Shown: piece after piece, positions 25,746-35,073 of the stretch
Numbering within the stretch: the stretch's first letter is position 1
How the letters are laid out: every line of letters begins with the position of its first letter
Origin: Plantactinospora endophytica
GTDB lineage: Bacteria > Actinomycetota > Actinomycetes > Mycobacteriales > Micromonosporaceae
Reading direction: 5' to 3'
Assembly (NCBI RefSeq): GCF_016862915.1
Contig: NZ_BONW01000044.1
Coordinates: 62,001-126,000 of the forward strand
Length of the DNA stretch: 64,000 nucleotides
Program-made: the position numbers and the translations under genes
The notes under the pieces: generated by a model
What the model was told of the DNA's origin: nothing
The model's database searches: none
Seen by the model: the letters and a program-made list of their open reading frames with translations, nothing else

Positions 25746-26216
25746 GTGACATATCAGGACTCGCCGTACCCGTGGCAGCCGCCACCGCCGGGCCAGGAGT
25801 TGGCCCTGCCCGACCGGCACCTGCCCACGCCGTTGCCGCCCACCCTGCCGTTGCCGCTTTCCCCGCCGGCCGTACCGGTCCCGGTGGTACCGATGCCCGT
25901 TCCGATGGCGGTTCCGATGGCGGTTGCCGTGCCGCAGAAGTCGGCAGGTGCCGCCGTCGCCCTCGAACTGGTACTCGGACTCTTCGGCATCTTCGGGGTC
26001 GGCAACCTCTACGCCGGCCGTACCGCCGCCGGGGTGATCCTGATGCTGTCGTTCTGGGGGTTGTTCTGGGTCAACCTGTTCCTGGTCCTGCTGTTCATCG
26101 GCTTCGTGACGATGCCACTGACCTGGGTGGGCTACCTCGTGATCAGTCCACTGCTCGCCGCGCGCGGCGTCGAACGCCACAACGCGCGGGTCCTCACCGG
26201 ATATCCCGGCTACTAG
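25746..26216 (+). CDS. TM2-domain membrane protein
   Basis: 156 residues. The N-terminal 70 residues are Pro/Leu/Val-rich, with near-repeats of PVPM and AVPMAV. Then comes a TM2-type pair of helices with GLFGIFGVGNLYAGRTAAGVILMLSFWGLFWVNLF and a third hydrophobic segment. GTG 25746 begins VTYQDSPYPWQ, the usual YPW-type N-terminus of such proteins. The role of TM2 proteins in actinobacteria is unknown. The 3' end overlaps the convergent VOC gene by 4 bp (CTAG). Confidence 0.75.
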   Translation: MTYQDSPYPWQPPPPGQELALPDRHLPTPLPPTLPLPLSPPAVPVPVVPMPVPMAVPMAVAVPQKSAGAAVALELVLGLFGIFGVGNLYAGRTAAGVILMLSFWGLFWVNLFLVLLFIGFVTMPLTWVGYLVISPLLAARGVERHNARVLTGYPGY

Positions 26217-26641
26217 CTCGTGGTGCCGCCGGACGAAACTACCGGACCGGCGGCGGGCCCCAGCAGGTCCCACCGGTTCCCGGCAACGTCGAGAAACACC
26301 GCCACCCGCCCGTACGGCTCGGTTCTCGGTACGGTCACGAACTCGACGCCGGCCGCCACCATCCGGTCGTACGCGGATTCGAAGTCGTCGACGCGGAGGA
26401 AGAATCCGACGCGCCCGGCCACCTGGTCGCCGAGCACGGCAGCCTGCCGCTCGCCGTCGGCGCGGGCGAGCAGGATGCCGGTCTCGGCGCCGGGCGGCCG
26501 GACCACGACCCACCGTTTCGGCCGGCCGTCGTTCGTCAGCGACGGCGAGTCCTCGACCAGGTCGAAACCGAGCACTCCGGTGAAGAACTCGATCGCCGGC
26601 TCGTACTCCGCCACCACGATGGTCACCAGGTCGATCCGCAC
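26213..26641 (-). CDS. Glyoxalase-like VOC protein
   Basis: 142 residues forming one VOC module pair: IDLVTIVVAEYEPAIEFFTGVLGFDLVED at the N-terminus and VGFFLRVDDFESAYDRMVAAGVEF followed by YGRVAVFLDVAGNRWDLLGP. The final DVAGNRWDLLGP is the typical VOC end motif. The frame is open upstream to 26710, but GTG 26641 is 7 nt after TAGGCT, consistent with a leaderless mRNA. Confidence 0.85.
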   Translation of the reverse strand: MRIDLVTIVVAEYEPAIEFFTGVLGFDLVEDSPSLTNDGRPKRWVVVRPPGAETGILLARADGERQAAVLGDQVAGRVGFFLRVDDFESAYDRMVAAGVEFVTVPRTEPYGRVAVFLDVAGNRWDLLGPAAGPVVSSGGTTS

Positions 26642-26648
26642 CCGCCGA

Positions 26649-26654
26649 AGCCTA
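26649..26654 (-). promoter_or_regulatory. Possible -10 box for leaderless VOC mRNA
   Basis: TAGGCT (minus) ends 7 nt before the GTG at 26641. Confidence 0.3.
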
Positions 26655-26740
26655 GACGCCCCGGCCGGCGCTCGGTCTCGGCGGGCAGGAGCCCACGTCC
26701 GCAGTCGCAACGCGGCTGCCGCGAACCCGGGCGATGCTGC

Positions 26741-27520
26741 CTAGGCGTCCCGGCCGACGCGTACCCGGTCGAGGTAGTCGACCAGCGCGCGCATCTGGTC
26801 GGTCGGCCACGGCAGGCGCCGGCCGATCTCCTCGCTGTTCTCGGCCCACATCCGCCGCGCCACCGTCCTGGTCCGTTCGCCGTCGGCGCCGGCCGGGTGG
26901 AACCGGTCCGCCAGCGCGTCCCAGCGGTCGACCAGCGCCCGTACCGCCGGGTCGTCGGTCGGGCTGTCCTCCTGTACGTGCCGCAGCAGTTCCGCCACGA
27001 GTCCGGCCCACTCCAGCCTGGCCGTCTCCACGCCGTCCGGGCCGAGTGCCGCCCGCCGCTCGGCCAACTGCTCCCGCTGTTCGGTGCTGAACGAGGTGTC
27101 GAACACAGAGATCATCTCCAGGGTCGTCAGGAACTGGTCCGGACCGGGCATCGACGCCGATTCGAGCTGGCCGAGCAAGCCGTGCAACCGCTCGGTGAGC
27201 TGCCTGAGCCGGATCGCGTGCGTCTCCAGCCCACGCAGTTGGGCCGTCAGCAGCTCACGCATCGCGGCCAGGTCGTCCGCCGTGTCGGCCAGTACCGCCG
27301 CGATCTCCTCCAGGGACAGGCCGAGCCCCCGCAGCGCCCTGATCCGGTACAGCCGGCGCAGGTCGCGCTCGGTGTACCGGCGGTGCCCCGACGTGGTGCG
27401 TTCGGCCGCCCGGAGTAGGCCGATCTCGTCGTAGTGGTGCAGCGCACGGACCGTCGTCCCGGTGAGCCGTGCCAGCTCACCGATGCTCCACCGACGTCCG
27501 GTGGCGTCTCTCCCGGTCAC
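26741..27520 (-). CDS. MerR-family regulator with TipAS-like ligand domain
   Basis: 259 residues. The MerR winged helix (SIGELARLTGTTVRALHHYDEIGLL, then RRYTERDLRRLYRIRALRGLGLSLEEI) is followed by a coiled coil and a C-terminal helical domain with FSTEQREQLAERRAALGPDG and ARRMWAENSEEIG, like the TipA antibiotic-binding domain. It probably senses a drug-like ligand and activates transcription, including its own. GTG 27520 is 7 nt past the -10 of a MerR-type promoter. Confidence 0.88.
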   Translation of the reverse strand: MTGRDATGRRWSIGELARLTGTTVRALHHYDEIGLLRAAERTTSGHRRYTERDLRRLYRIRALRGLGLSLEEIAAVLADTADDLAAMRELLTAQLRGLETHAIRLRQLTERLHGLLGQLESASMPGPDQFLTTLEMISVFDTSFSTEQREQLAERRAALGPDGVETARLEWAGLVAELLRHVQEDSPTDDPAVRALVDRWDALADRFHPAGADGERTRTVARRMWAENSEEIGRRLPWPTDQMRALVDYLDRVRVGRDA

Positions 27521-27527
27521 GTCGGGA

Positions 27528-27558
27528 ACGCTACGACCTCCCGTGGCGTCAGGTTCAA
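27528..27558 (-). promoter_or_regulatory. MerR-type promoter, 19-bp spacer
   Basis: TTGAAC (27558-27553) and TAGCGT (27533-27528) are 19 bp apart on the minus strand, with ACCT...AGGT half-sites in the spacer. The GTG follows 7 nt after the -10, so autoregulation and a leaderless mRNA are both expected. Confidence 0.7.
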
Positions 27559-27942
27559 GTCCGGCCGGGGCCGACCAGGAACCCCGACGGACCACAGGAA
27601 CCCCGACGGACCACCGGACACCAAGCACGCGGCCACCGGGCCCCGGGCACCCGGGCGTCTGGGCACCACGCATCTCGGCACCCAGGCATCCGGGCATCCG
27701 GGCACGGGACACCCGGCACCGGACATCAGTTCCTCGGGGCGACAGCACGGGACAGCAGCCGGAAGCACGGGCTGCGCCGGGAGCACGGGACAGGGCCCTG
27801 AGCTGGATCAACAGCGGAGCGCCGTCCGAAACCCGCCGGGTACGCTGGCTCCCACCACCGGCTCGGCCGACCGTCACGGCTGGGCCGGGGACCGCACCGG
27901 AGTCCGCCGAACCGGAAGGACGTACCGAGGAGTCAGCGCCCG
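27559..27942. repeat. Repeat-rich intergenic region before pucR-like gene
   Basis: AGGAACCCCGACGGACCAC occurs twice near 27580-27620. Degenerate 9-10-bp CATCCGGGCA-type units follow (about 27640-27720), and then CACGGGACAG-type repeats. A plus-strand frame through it is repetitive Gly/Thr/Pro and is not a credible gene. GAGGAG for the next gene lies at its right end. Confidence 0.6.
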
Positions 27943-29736
27943 ATGAGCCGGGAACCGATGGACGTGGCCACCGCCAGTCGTACCCAGGATCTGCTGACCC
28001 TCGCCCGCCTGGCGGTCGGTCCGGACGCGGTACGCGGCGTCCTGGACTGGCTCGGTCGGCGCAGTGGCGGCGTCGCCCTGCTGGTCGGGGCCGACGGGAA
28101 GGTACTCGCCGGACCCGGTGGCCGACGTACGCCCGAACCCCGGACGCTGCGGTCCGTCGCCTCGGCCGTCGCGGGACTGACCGAGCGTGGGGCCGGCGCC
28201 GCCGTCGTCGACACCGACGGGCCGGCCAGCCTCCACCTGCTGCGGCTGGGCGGCACCGTCCCGGACCGGTCCGCCGCGTCACTGATCGCCGGGGCCGAGG
28301 AGCAGCTCGCGTACCTGGTGCTGGTCGCCGCCCCGGAGCAACAGCTCGGCGACCTGCTGGCCGACGCCGCGCGGACGCTGTCGCTGTGCTGGCGGGTCGA
28401 GCAGGCGGACCGGGCCCGCCGACGGATCGTCGCCGCCGACGCGCACGGCCGGGAGGCGGTGCTGCACCTGCTGATGGTCGGCGACGTGCCACCGGCCCGG
28501 CGGATCGCCTCGGCACTCCGCCCACACCTGCCGGACGCGATCCGGATCTGCGTGATCGAGTGTGTCGGTCGGCAACGGTACGAGGTCGCGGCCGAGATCG
28601 ACCGGTCCCTGACCGGACGTGCCTGGATCATCCCGTGTCCGGTCCGCTCGAACCATCTCATCGCACTCGTGCCGGCCGAGCTGCCGTTCGGCGACGACCG
28701 GTCGCCGGGGCACGTGCCGATGCAGCGTGGCAGCGGCCGTACCGATCCGGCGGACCGGCTCGGGCGCCTGATCACCGCCCGCGCCCGGCAGTGCCGGGTC
28801 GGGATGAGCGAGCCGGTCGGGCTGCCCGACACCGCCACCGGGTACGAGCAGGCGTTCCACGCGCTGGCGGTGGCCCGGGCGACGAGCGGCGGGTACGCCC
28901 GCTTCGACCGGCGGCACGACCTGGTGCCGCTCACCGGCACCGACGGGTACGCCTGGGCACAGCGGCTGCTGCGGCCGTGTCTCGAGTACACCCCGGCCCG
29001 CCGGGCCGACCCGGGGGCGGCGGAACTGCTCGGTACGCTCAGCTCGTGGCTCGCCTTCGACAGCGCGGCCAGCCGACACCTCAAGATCCACCGGAATACC
29101 CTGGCCAGCCGGTTACGACTGCTCAACACGCTGCTCGGGCTGGATCTCCTCCGGGTCGGTGACCGGTCAGCCGCCTGGTTGGCGCTGCGGCTGCGCGACG
29201 CACCCCGGCCGGACGGCCCGGACACCGCGCCGCGCACCACCGAGGGAGCCGGGACGACCACCGGTCAGGGCTCCGGAACGACCGCCCGGGTGAGCGCCGC
29301 TCCGGAAGCCGAGACTGTCGCTGCTCCGGGAGCCGGAACGACAGCCCGGACGAGCGCCGCTGCGGAAGCCGAAACAACCGCCCGGACGAGCGCCGCTCCG
29401 GGAGCCGGGGCGACGGCCACCGGGTGGGTGTCGGTCGACGGGGAGGTGACCCTCGACGCGCTGCTCGCCACACCGGCCGTGACGGCGTGGGCGCGGAGCC
29501 GGCTCCGGCCGTTGCGGACGGGCGACCGGTCCACCGGGTTCGAGACCGTCCGGGCCTGGCTGGCGGCCGACACCAACCTCGCCGCCACCTCGGCCGTGCT
29601 CGGCATCTCGCAGTCGGCCACCCGCAAGCGGCTGGCCCGGGCCGAGCAGGCGCTCGACCGCTCGCTGCTGCACGCACCGGACGCCCGACACGAACTCTGG
29701 CTCGCCCTTCGCGCGACCGAACTGGCGGACGGCTGA
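27943..29736 (+). CDS. PucR/CdaR-type regulator with two C-terminal HTH modules
   Basis: 597 residues. An N-terminal sensory region and a central GGDEF-related CdaR domain are followed by a typical PucR-type C-terminal module (about 345-428) with LSSWLAFDSAASRHLKIHRNTLASRLRLL. After a Thr/Ala-rich repetitive linker (about 429-490) a second, similar module appears, containing VRAWLAADTNLAATSAVLGISQSATRKRL and again ending in a WLALR segment. Members usually have a single HTH. Targets of this family are often nitrogen or small-carbon catabolism genes. No target is obvious nearby. GAGGAG lies 10 nt upstream of ATG 27943; ATG 27958 is an alternative. Confidence 0.85.
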   Translation: MSREPMDVATASRTQDLLTLARLAVGPDAVRGVLDWLGRRSGGVALLVGADGKVLAGPGGRRTPEPRTLRSVASAVAGLTERGAGAAVVDTDGPASLHLLRLGGTVPDRSAASLIAGAEEQLAYLVLVAAPEQQLGDLLADAARTLSLCWRVEQADRARRRIVAADAHGREAVLHLLMVGDVPPARRIASALRPHLPDAIRICVIECVGRQRYEVAAEIDRSLTGRAWIIPCPVRSNHLIALVPAELPFGDDRSPGHVPMQRGSGRTDPADRLGRLITARARQCRVGMSEPVGLPDTATGYEQAFHALAVARATSGGYARFDRRHDLVPLTGTDGYAWAQRLLRPCLEYTPARRADPGAAELLGTLSSWLAFDSAASRHLKIHRNTLASRLRLLNTLLGLDLLRVGDRSAAWLALRLRDAPRPDGPDTAPRTTEGAGTTTGQGSGTTARVSAAPEAETVAAPGAGTTARTSAAAEAETTARTSAAPGAGATATGWVSVDGEVTLDALLATPAVTAWARSRLRPLRTGDRSTGFETVRAWLAADTNLAATSAVLGISQSATRKRLARAEQALDRSLLHAPDARHELWLALRATELADG

Positions 29737-30035
29737 CCACCGGATCCGCGTACCGGCGGGCGGGAACCTGGAAGACAGTCGGTGCCGACGGCCCGGAGCA
29801 ACGTCACTGTGCAGGGCGGAACCGGCAGCCCGGTCGCTGTGCAGATCGCTCCCTCGCGGCCCGGTCCCGGACGGCCGTACGGTGGGCCTGCCGACACGGG
29901 GGGACGGGCCACCGGCTGGCGACCCTTCGGAGTGCCACGAGGGCGAGGGGCAGCCAGCCGGGTGGCCCCGGCGACGACGTACGCGCCGCCGGGGAGTCGA
30001 CCGGGTCCGCCCGGGAGCGGCCGGGAGCGGCCGGG
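29737..30035. other. Convergent intergenic region
   Basis: 299 bp between the PucR-type gene and hisG stops. A short CCGGGAGCGG repeat lies near 30010-30035. No gene is seen. Confidence 0.45.
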
Positions 30036-30881
30036 CTACAGCCGGCAGGCGTCGATGGCGGTGACCAGGATCGCCCGGGCACCGACGTCGTACAGCTCGT
30101 CCATGATCCGGTGTACGTCCTGGCGCAGCACCATCGCCTGTACCGCCACCCAGCCCTCCCGGTGCAGCGGCGAGATGGTCGGCGACTCGATTCCCGGGGT
30201 GAGCGCGGACGCCTTCTCCAGCAGGTCGGCCCGTACGTCGTAGGCGAGCATCACGTAACGCCGGGCGACCAGCACCCCCTGGAGGCGCCGGACGAGCTGG
30301 TCCACCTGTGCGTTGGCCGGGGCACCCGTCCGACGCACCAGTACCGCCGACGAACGCAGGATCGGCTCCCCGATGATCACCAGTCCGGCCTGCCGGAGCG
30401 TGGCGCCGGTGGAGACGACGTCCGCGACCACGTCGGCCACGCCGAGGCGTACGGCGTTCTCGACCGCGCCGTCGAGCCGGATCACCGTCGCGCTGATCTG
30501 GTGTGCGGCGAGATAGCCCTCGACCACCCCCGGATAGGCGGTGGCGATCCGCCGGCCGGCGATCTCGTCGACGGTCGAGACCGTTTCCGGCCGAGCGGCG
30601 AAGCGGAAGATCGACCCGCCGAAGTCGAGGTCGACGACCTCCTCGGCCGGGCTGGCCGAGTCGACCAGCAGGTCCCGGCCGGTGATGCCGAGGTCGAGGT
30701 CGCCGGAGCCGACGTAGGTGGCGATGTCCTTGGGGCGGAGGTAGAAGAATTCGACGTCGTTGGCCTCGTCCCGGCAGATCAGGTCGCGGTCGTCGGCGCG
30801 TTGGCGGTAGCCCGCCTCGCGCAGCATCTGGGCGGCCGGGCCGGACAGGGTGCCCTTGTTGGGAATGGCGATGCGCAGCAT
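30036..30881 (-). CDS. hisG: ATP phosphoribosyltransferase
   Basis: First enzyme of histidine synthesis (ATP + PRPP to phosphoribosyl-ATP). 281 residues, the long form with a C-terminal regulatory ACT-like domain, so no HisZ is needed. Visible motifs are MLRIAIPNKGTLSGPA, SGDLDLGITGRDLL and the PRPP-binding ADVVADVVSTGATLRQAGL. ATG 30881 has GGAG 8 nt upstream. It is downstream of hisE on the same strand (108-bp gap), the usual actinobacterial pairing. Confidence 0.97.
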   Translation of the reverse strand: MLRIAIPNKGTLSGPAAQMLREAGYRQRADDRDLICRDEANDVEFFYLRPKDIATYVGSGDLDLGITGRDLLVDSASPAEEVVDLDFGGSIFRFAARPETVSTVDEIAGRRIATAYPGVVEGYLAAHQISATVIRLDGAVENAVRLGVADVVADVVSTGATLRQAGLVIIGEPILRSSAVLVRRTGAPANAQVDQLVRRLQGVLVARRYVMLAYDVRADLLEKASALTPGIESPTISPLHREGWVAVQAMVLRQDVHRIMDELYDVGARAILVTAIDACRL

Positions 30882-30989
30882 CGGAGGTGCTCCTCGCTGG
30901 TCAGAGATCGAGATCGGTGGTCGGGGATCGAGATCGGGCTGACGCGCGGCGTCCGGGCCGGAGAGGATGGCCGGGACGCGGCGGGGCAC

Positions 30990-31253
30990 TCACAGATGTC
31001 GGTAGACGTCCTTGAGCTCCAGGCCGGTGGCGAGCATCAGCACCTGCGCCTGGTAGAGCAACTGGGAGATCTCCTCGGCGGCCCGCTCCGGGCCTTCGTG
31101 CTCGGCGGCCATCCACGCCTCGGCCGCCTCCTCGACGACCTTCTTGCCGATCGCGTGCACGCCGCGCTCCAGCGCGGCCACCGTCGCCGAGCCGGGGGTG
31201 CCGGCAGCGGCCTTGGCCTGCAACTCGGCGAACAGCTCCTCGAACGTCTTCAC
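30990..31253 (-). CDS. hisE: Phosphoribosyl-ATP pyrophosphatase
   Basis: Second histidine enzyme, a MazG-like all-alpha pyrophosphohydrolase of 87 residues: [11 protein letters not shown], then [19 protein letters not shown] with the metal-binding EExxE-type acidic helix, and [15 protein letters not shown]. The GTG start at 31253 follows a short GGAAG. It is in an operon with hisG. Confidence 0.96.
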   Translation of the reverse strand: MKTFEELFAELQAKAAAGTPGSATVAALERGVHAIGKKVVEEAAEAWMAAEHEGPERAAEEISQLLYQAQVLMLATGLELKDVYRHL

Positions 31254-31405
31254 GGCTTCCGATTCTCGCAGCCGGCCGACACCGGTCCGGTCGCCGGGTC
31301 GGCCGGCGGCCCACCAGGTGGACCGCCGGCCGCTTCCCACCGCACCCGTCGGGGGGCGTGGTCGTGGTCGAGCCGCACCGTCACGGCGTGGTCGGCGTCG
31401 AGTTC

Positions 31406-32668
31406 TCAGCGCACCGTCACGGTGTGGTCGTCGAGGTACTGCTCGCTCCCGTCGGCCAGGGAGATCGCGTACGCGGTAAGCGTGTACCGGCCAGGCGGCA
31501 GCGAGACGGTGAACTTCCGCTCCCCCTGGGCCGGCCCGGCCTCGGAGAGCGTGACGAACTGCTCGCGTACCGTCCGCGATCCCCGCTGGATCCGGAACTG
31601 GGCCGTCGCCTCGGGCAGGATGCCGGCGACGTGCACCTGGAAGCTGCGGCCGACCGCGTCGCCGTGCTGCGGCGAGATCAGCCACACCGGGGCCAGCACC
31701 TCCATCGCCGGCGCCCGGCGCAGTACCCCGGAGATGTCGACCCGGCCCCAGAGCCGGTCGACCGGTGCGCCGTCGAGCCGCAGCCGCAGCCCGGACACCC
31801 CCGGCACCGCCGTCACGGTCCAGACGAGCTGCTGCACGGCCAGCCGCGCGGTGACCTCGTCGACCCCGGCACGGGCGGCACCGGCCAGGTCGACCGTGGC
31901 GACGCCGTCGCCGACCGTCACGTCCCGCAGGTCGGTACCCTCCGGCCAGGCGCTGCGGTAGTCCGGGTCCATTCCGACCGGGCTGTCCAGCAGGTTCCGC
32001 AGGGCGGCGGTGATCCGGTCCCGGGCCGAGCCGTCGTGCAGCCACAGCCGGTGGAACTCGCGGTAGAGCCGGGGGCGGGCCGGGTCGCCACCGAGGTAGT
32101 AGACCGCCAGGGCGGCGGTGGTGGCGGCGGGCGCCGTGGTCTGGGTACCCGTGCTCTGGCCGGCCGACGGGGCGACCGGGCCGCCGGGTGGTGTCGGACC
32201 GGGGCGGACGTCGTCGACCGTCGGTACCGGCGTCGCCGACCGTTCCGCGCCGGCCGCGCCCGGCGGCGGCCCGGGCCGCTCGGACGGTGTCGGTACGACC
32301 GTGCTGGCCAGCCCGACCACCACCGCTGCCACGTTCAGCGTGGCCACCGTCACCGTGCCGGCCGCCAGCGGCGACCAGCCGCCCCACCGGCCCCGGGCAC
32401 CCCGGGGCAGCGCCCGACCCGGCCCGCGCCACCAGCGGCGGGCACCGGCCCGGTCACCGGCCCGGATCCGCCGCTGGATGCCGGGCAGCGCGCCCGGTCC
32501 CGGCTCGATCCGGTCGGCCTCGGCCGCGAGTACCCGGCGCAGCACCTCCTCGCCCGCCGCCACCGACTCCCCCGGTCCCGACCCCGATCCCGGTCCCGAC
32601 CCCGATCCCGGTCCCGGTCCCGGCCTGTCGCCGGGAACTCCGCCGTGCCGCCAGCGTCCGTCGTTCAT
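31406..32668 (-). CDS. GerMN/Gmad2 membrane protein coupled to SigE-family sigma factor
   Basis: 420 residues. The N-terminal cytosolic part has a Pro-Gly-Ser repeat (PGPGSGSG) and a helical stretch with [23 protein letters not shown], similar to partners of SigE-family sigma factors. One transmembrane helix (about 100-125) and a Pro/Thr linker follow. The extracellular part has a GerMN domain ([33 protein letters not shown]) and a C-terminal Gmad2 immunoglobulin-like domain ([29 protein letters not shown]). The start overlaps the sigma factor stop (ATGA). An anti-sigma or sensor role is inferred from the coupling. Confidence 0.85.
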   Translation of the reverse strand: MNDGRWRHGGVPGDRPGPGPGSGSGPGSGSGPGESVAAGEEVLRRVLAAEADRIEPGPGALPGIQRRIRAGDRAGARRWWRGPGRALPRGARGRWGGWSPLAAGTVTVATLNVAAVVVGLASTVVPTPSERPGPPPGAAGAERSATPVPTVDDVRPGPTPPGGPVAPSAGQSTGTQTTAPAATTAALAVYYLGGDPARPRLYREFHRLWLHDGSARDRITAALRNLLDSPVGMDPDYRSAWPEGTDLRDVTVGDGVATVDLAGAARAGVDEVTARLAVQQLVWTVTAVPGVSGLRLRLDGAPVDRLWGRVDISGVLRRAPAMEVLAPVWLISPQHGDAVGRSFQVHVAGILPEATAQFRIQRGSRTVREQFVTLSEAGPAQGERKFTVSLPPGRYTLTAYAISLADGSEQYLDDHTVTVR

Positions 32669-33186
32669 CGTTCTGCCCCCAGGCTCTGCTTCAGCGCGGC
32701 CAGTCCCCGGAAGGTGTGGCTCTTCACCGCGCCCCGGCTGACACCCATCAGGTCGGCGGTCTCGGCCTCGGAGAGGTCGAGGTAGTAGCGCAGCACCAGC
32801 GCCTCCCGCTGCCGGCCCGGCAGGGTACGCAGCGCGGCGATCACCGCGTCGTGCCGGAGCAGGTCGAGCGCGCCGCTCTCCGCGCTCGGCGCGTCCGCCG
32901 CCGGCCCGGTCTCCGCGAGGTACGCGGTCACCACCCGGCGGTGTCGGAGCGCCGACCGGCACCGGTTCACCACACTGGTCCGCAGGTAGCCCACGGCCCG
33001 GTCGGCGTCCCGCAGTCGGGACCAGTGCCCGTGCAACGCGACGTAGCCGTCCTGCACGATCTCCTCGGCCGCACCCCGGTCGTGCAGGAGCAGCGTGGCG
33101 AGTCGTACCAGCGGGCGGTAGTGGGCGGCGAAGAGGCTGGTGATCGCCTCGTCCGCCGACCACTCCGGTGTGCCCGGTCGTGTCAT
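32665..33186 (-). CDS. SigE-family ECF RNA polymerase sigma factor
   Basis: 173 residues. Region 2 (LFAAHYRPLVRLATLLLHD, EEIVQDGYVALHGHW) and region 4 (LPGRQREALVLRYYLDLSEAETADLMGVSRGAVKSH) are separated by a short linker, as in the actinobacterial SigE/ECF-like family. GGAGG lies 3 nt before ATG 33186. The ATGA overlap with the GerMN gene implies coupled translation. Target promoters cannot be told from this window. Confidence 0.93.
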   Translation of the reverse strand: MTRPGTPEWSADEAITSLFAAHYRPLVRLATLLLHDRGAAEEIVQDGYVALHGHWSRLRDADRAVGYLRTSVVNRCRSALRHRRVVTAYLAETGPAADAPSAESGALDLLRHDAVIAALRTLPGRQREALVLRYYLDLSEAETADLMGVSRGAVKSHTFRGLAALKQSLGAER

Positions 33187-33360
33187 GGTCCTCCCGCCGG
33201 GCGGGTCGGAGACCAGTTGGGTCGTCACGGCAGCATGACGCGTGACCCCCCGTTCCGGTTTACCGTCCGGAGCGGATCGGCACCATCCGACAGGCCGGTG
33301 ACGGGCCGACATGCCCGGATGGCCGATGGGACGATCTATGGATCTTCGTCGAAGTGTGCC

Positions 33361-33366
33361 TATGCT
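33361..33366 (+). promoter_or_regulatory. Possible -10 box for leaderless transporter mRNA
   Basis: TATGCT ends 7 nt before ATG 33374. Its ATG (33362) is in the same frame, but a start there would sit inside the -10. Confidence 0.35.
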
Positions 33367-33373
33367 GTCGGCC

Positions 33374-34231
33374 ATGGCTCGCCGATCTCTGCCGGTCGCG
33401 CTCACGACCGCCACCGTTGTGCTCGCCGCCCTCGTCGGCTGCGCGCCCCAGACTCAACCCACCCCCGGGCCGCCGCAGGCCACCTGCACCAAGGCCGAGT
33501 TGAAGACCCGTACGCCGGGCAAGCTGACGATCGCCACCGACGATCCCGCGTACGCGCCGTGGTTCGCCGACAACCTGCCGGCCAACGGCAAGGGCTTCGA
33601 GTCCGCCGTCGCGTACGAGGTCGCCAAGCAGCTCGGCTTCGCCCGCATCGACGTGCAGTGGGTACGGGTCAAGTTCGACACCGCGATCGCGCCGGGGCCG
33701 AAGGAGTTCGACTTCGACGTCAACCAGTTCTCGATCACCGAGGAGCGCAAGCAGGCGGTCGACTTCACCTCGCCGTACTACCTGGTCCGGCAGGCCGTGG
33801 TGGCCGGCAAGGGGTCGAAGATCACGGGTAGGTCGCAACTGGCCGACCTCCAGGGGGCCAAGCTCGGCGCCCAGGTGGGCAGCACCAGCTACCAGGCCAT
33901 CACCGACGTGATCAAGCCGACCGTCAAGCCGCAGGTCTACAACACCAACGACGACGCCAAGAAGGCCCTCCAGAACGGCCAGCTCGACGGCATCGTGGTG
34001 GACCTGCCCACCGCCTTCTACATCACCTCGGCCGAGATCAAGGACGCCACCATCGTCGGGCAGTTGCCGCAGGTCGGCCTGCCGGAGACGTTCGGCCTGC
34101 TGCTCGACAAGAACTCACCACTTACCGGCTGCGTCAGCGGTGCCGTCGACGCGCTCCGCTCCAACGGCACGCTCGGCAACCTGGAGAAGACCTGGCTCTC
34201 CGAGGTGGCCGGCGTACCCGACCTGACGTGA
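33374..34231 (+). CDS. Polar amino-acid ABC transporter, substrate-binding lipoprotein
   Basis: 285 residues. A lipoprotein signal peptide ends in LVGCAP (lipobox Cys about residue 23). The mature part is a family 3 solute-binding protein, with KLTIATDDPAYAPWFADNLP, EFDFDVNQFSITEERKQAVDFTSPYY and KLGAQVGSTSYQAI. It captures an amino acid or related polar compound and delivers it to the downstream permease. The GTGA overlap with the permease gene shows one operon. Confidence 0.92.
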   Translation: MARRSLPVALTTATVVLAALVGCAPQTQPTPGPPQATCTKAELKTRTPGKLTIATDDPAYAPWFADNLPANGKGFESAVAYEVAKQLGFARIDVQWVRVKFDTAIAPGPKEFDFDVNQFSITEERKQAVDFTSPYYLVRQAVVAGKGSKITGRSQLADLQGAKLGAQVGSTSYQAITDVIKPTVKPQVYNTNDDAKKALQNGQLDGIVVDLPTAFYITSAEIKDATIVGQLPQVGLPETFGLLLDKNSPLTGCVSGAVDALRSNGTLGNLEKTWLSEVAGVPDLT

Positions 34232-35073
34232 GCCTGCTCGACCACCACCCCTCCCCGATCGCCCGCGAGCGGGCCGCCTACCGGAAACGGCAGACGGTCC
34301 GCTCGGTGCTGGTCGCCGCCGCCTCGACCGGAATTCTCGGCACCCTGCTGGTGGTCGCGGTCACCGGGTCGCCGGGCTGGGAGCGGGTACGACAGTCGTT
34401 CCTCGACCCGCGCATCGGCCGCGAGGCGCTGCCGGAGATCCTCAGCGGACTCTGGCTCAACGTCCGGCTGCTGGTCTTCTGCGCTCTCGGCGCGCTCGCC
34501 CTCGGGCTGGTGGTGGCAGTGCTGCGTACCCTGCGCGGTCCGGTCTTCTTCCCGGTCCGGGCGCTGGCCGCCGGCTACACCTACACGTTCCGCGGCCTGC
34601 CGCTGATCATCGTGATCTACGTGCTCACCCTCGGCGTGCCGGGGCTGCGGTTGCAGGGCATGCCGCCGGTGCTGGTGCTCGGCGGGATCGCCCTGGTCCT
34701 CACCTACGGCGGCTATCTGGCCGAGGTGTTCCGGGCCGGCATCGAGTCGATCCATCCGAGCCAGCTCGCCGCCGCCCGGTCGCTGGGGCTCACCTACCGG
34801 CAGACGATGCGGCACGTGGTGCTGCCGCAGGCCGTCCGTCGGGTCGCCCCGCCACTGCTCAACGACGTGGTCGCGTTGCAGAAGGACGTCGGGCTGGTCT
34901 CGCTGGCCGGGCCGATCGACGCGGTACGCGCCGCGCAGATCGCCACCGCCGAAAGCTTCAACTACACGCCGTACATTCTCGCGGGGGTGCTGTTCGTGCT
35001 GCTCGCCGTTCCGCTGATCGCGGTCACCGACTGGGTGACACTGCGCGCCGCCCGCCGGCAGGCCGCCCGATGA
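34228..35073 (+). CDS. Polar amino-acid ABC transporter permease
   Basis: 281 residues with five or six transmembrane helices of the HisM/GlnP type and the EAA loop (AARSLGLTYRQTMRHVVLPQAV) that contacts the ATPase. A cytosolic N-terminus of 30 residues precedes the first helix. Starts at GTG overlapping the upstream stop by 4 bp, and ends in ATGA with the ATPase gene. Confidence 0.93.
   Translation: MSLLDHHPSPIARERAAYRKRQTVRSVLVAAASTGILGTLLVVAVTGSPGWERVRQSFLDPRIGREALPEILSGLWLNVRLLVFCALGALALGLVVAVLRTLRGPVFFPVRALAAGYTYTFRGLPLIIVIYVLTLGVPGLRLQGMPPVLVLGGIALVLTYGGYLAEVFRAGIESIHPSQLAAARSLGLTYRQTMRHVVLPQAVRRVAPPLLNDVVALQKDVGLVSLAGPIDAVRAAQIATAESFNYTPYILAGVLFVLLAVPLIAVTDWVTLRAARRQAAR

Noticed and set aside
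27434-27946. 170-codon plus-strand ORF before the PucR-type gene
   Set aside because: Its start overlaps the MerR gene antisense, and the rest is repetitive Gly/Thr/Pro sequence with no ribosome site or domain.
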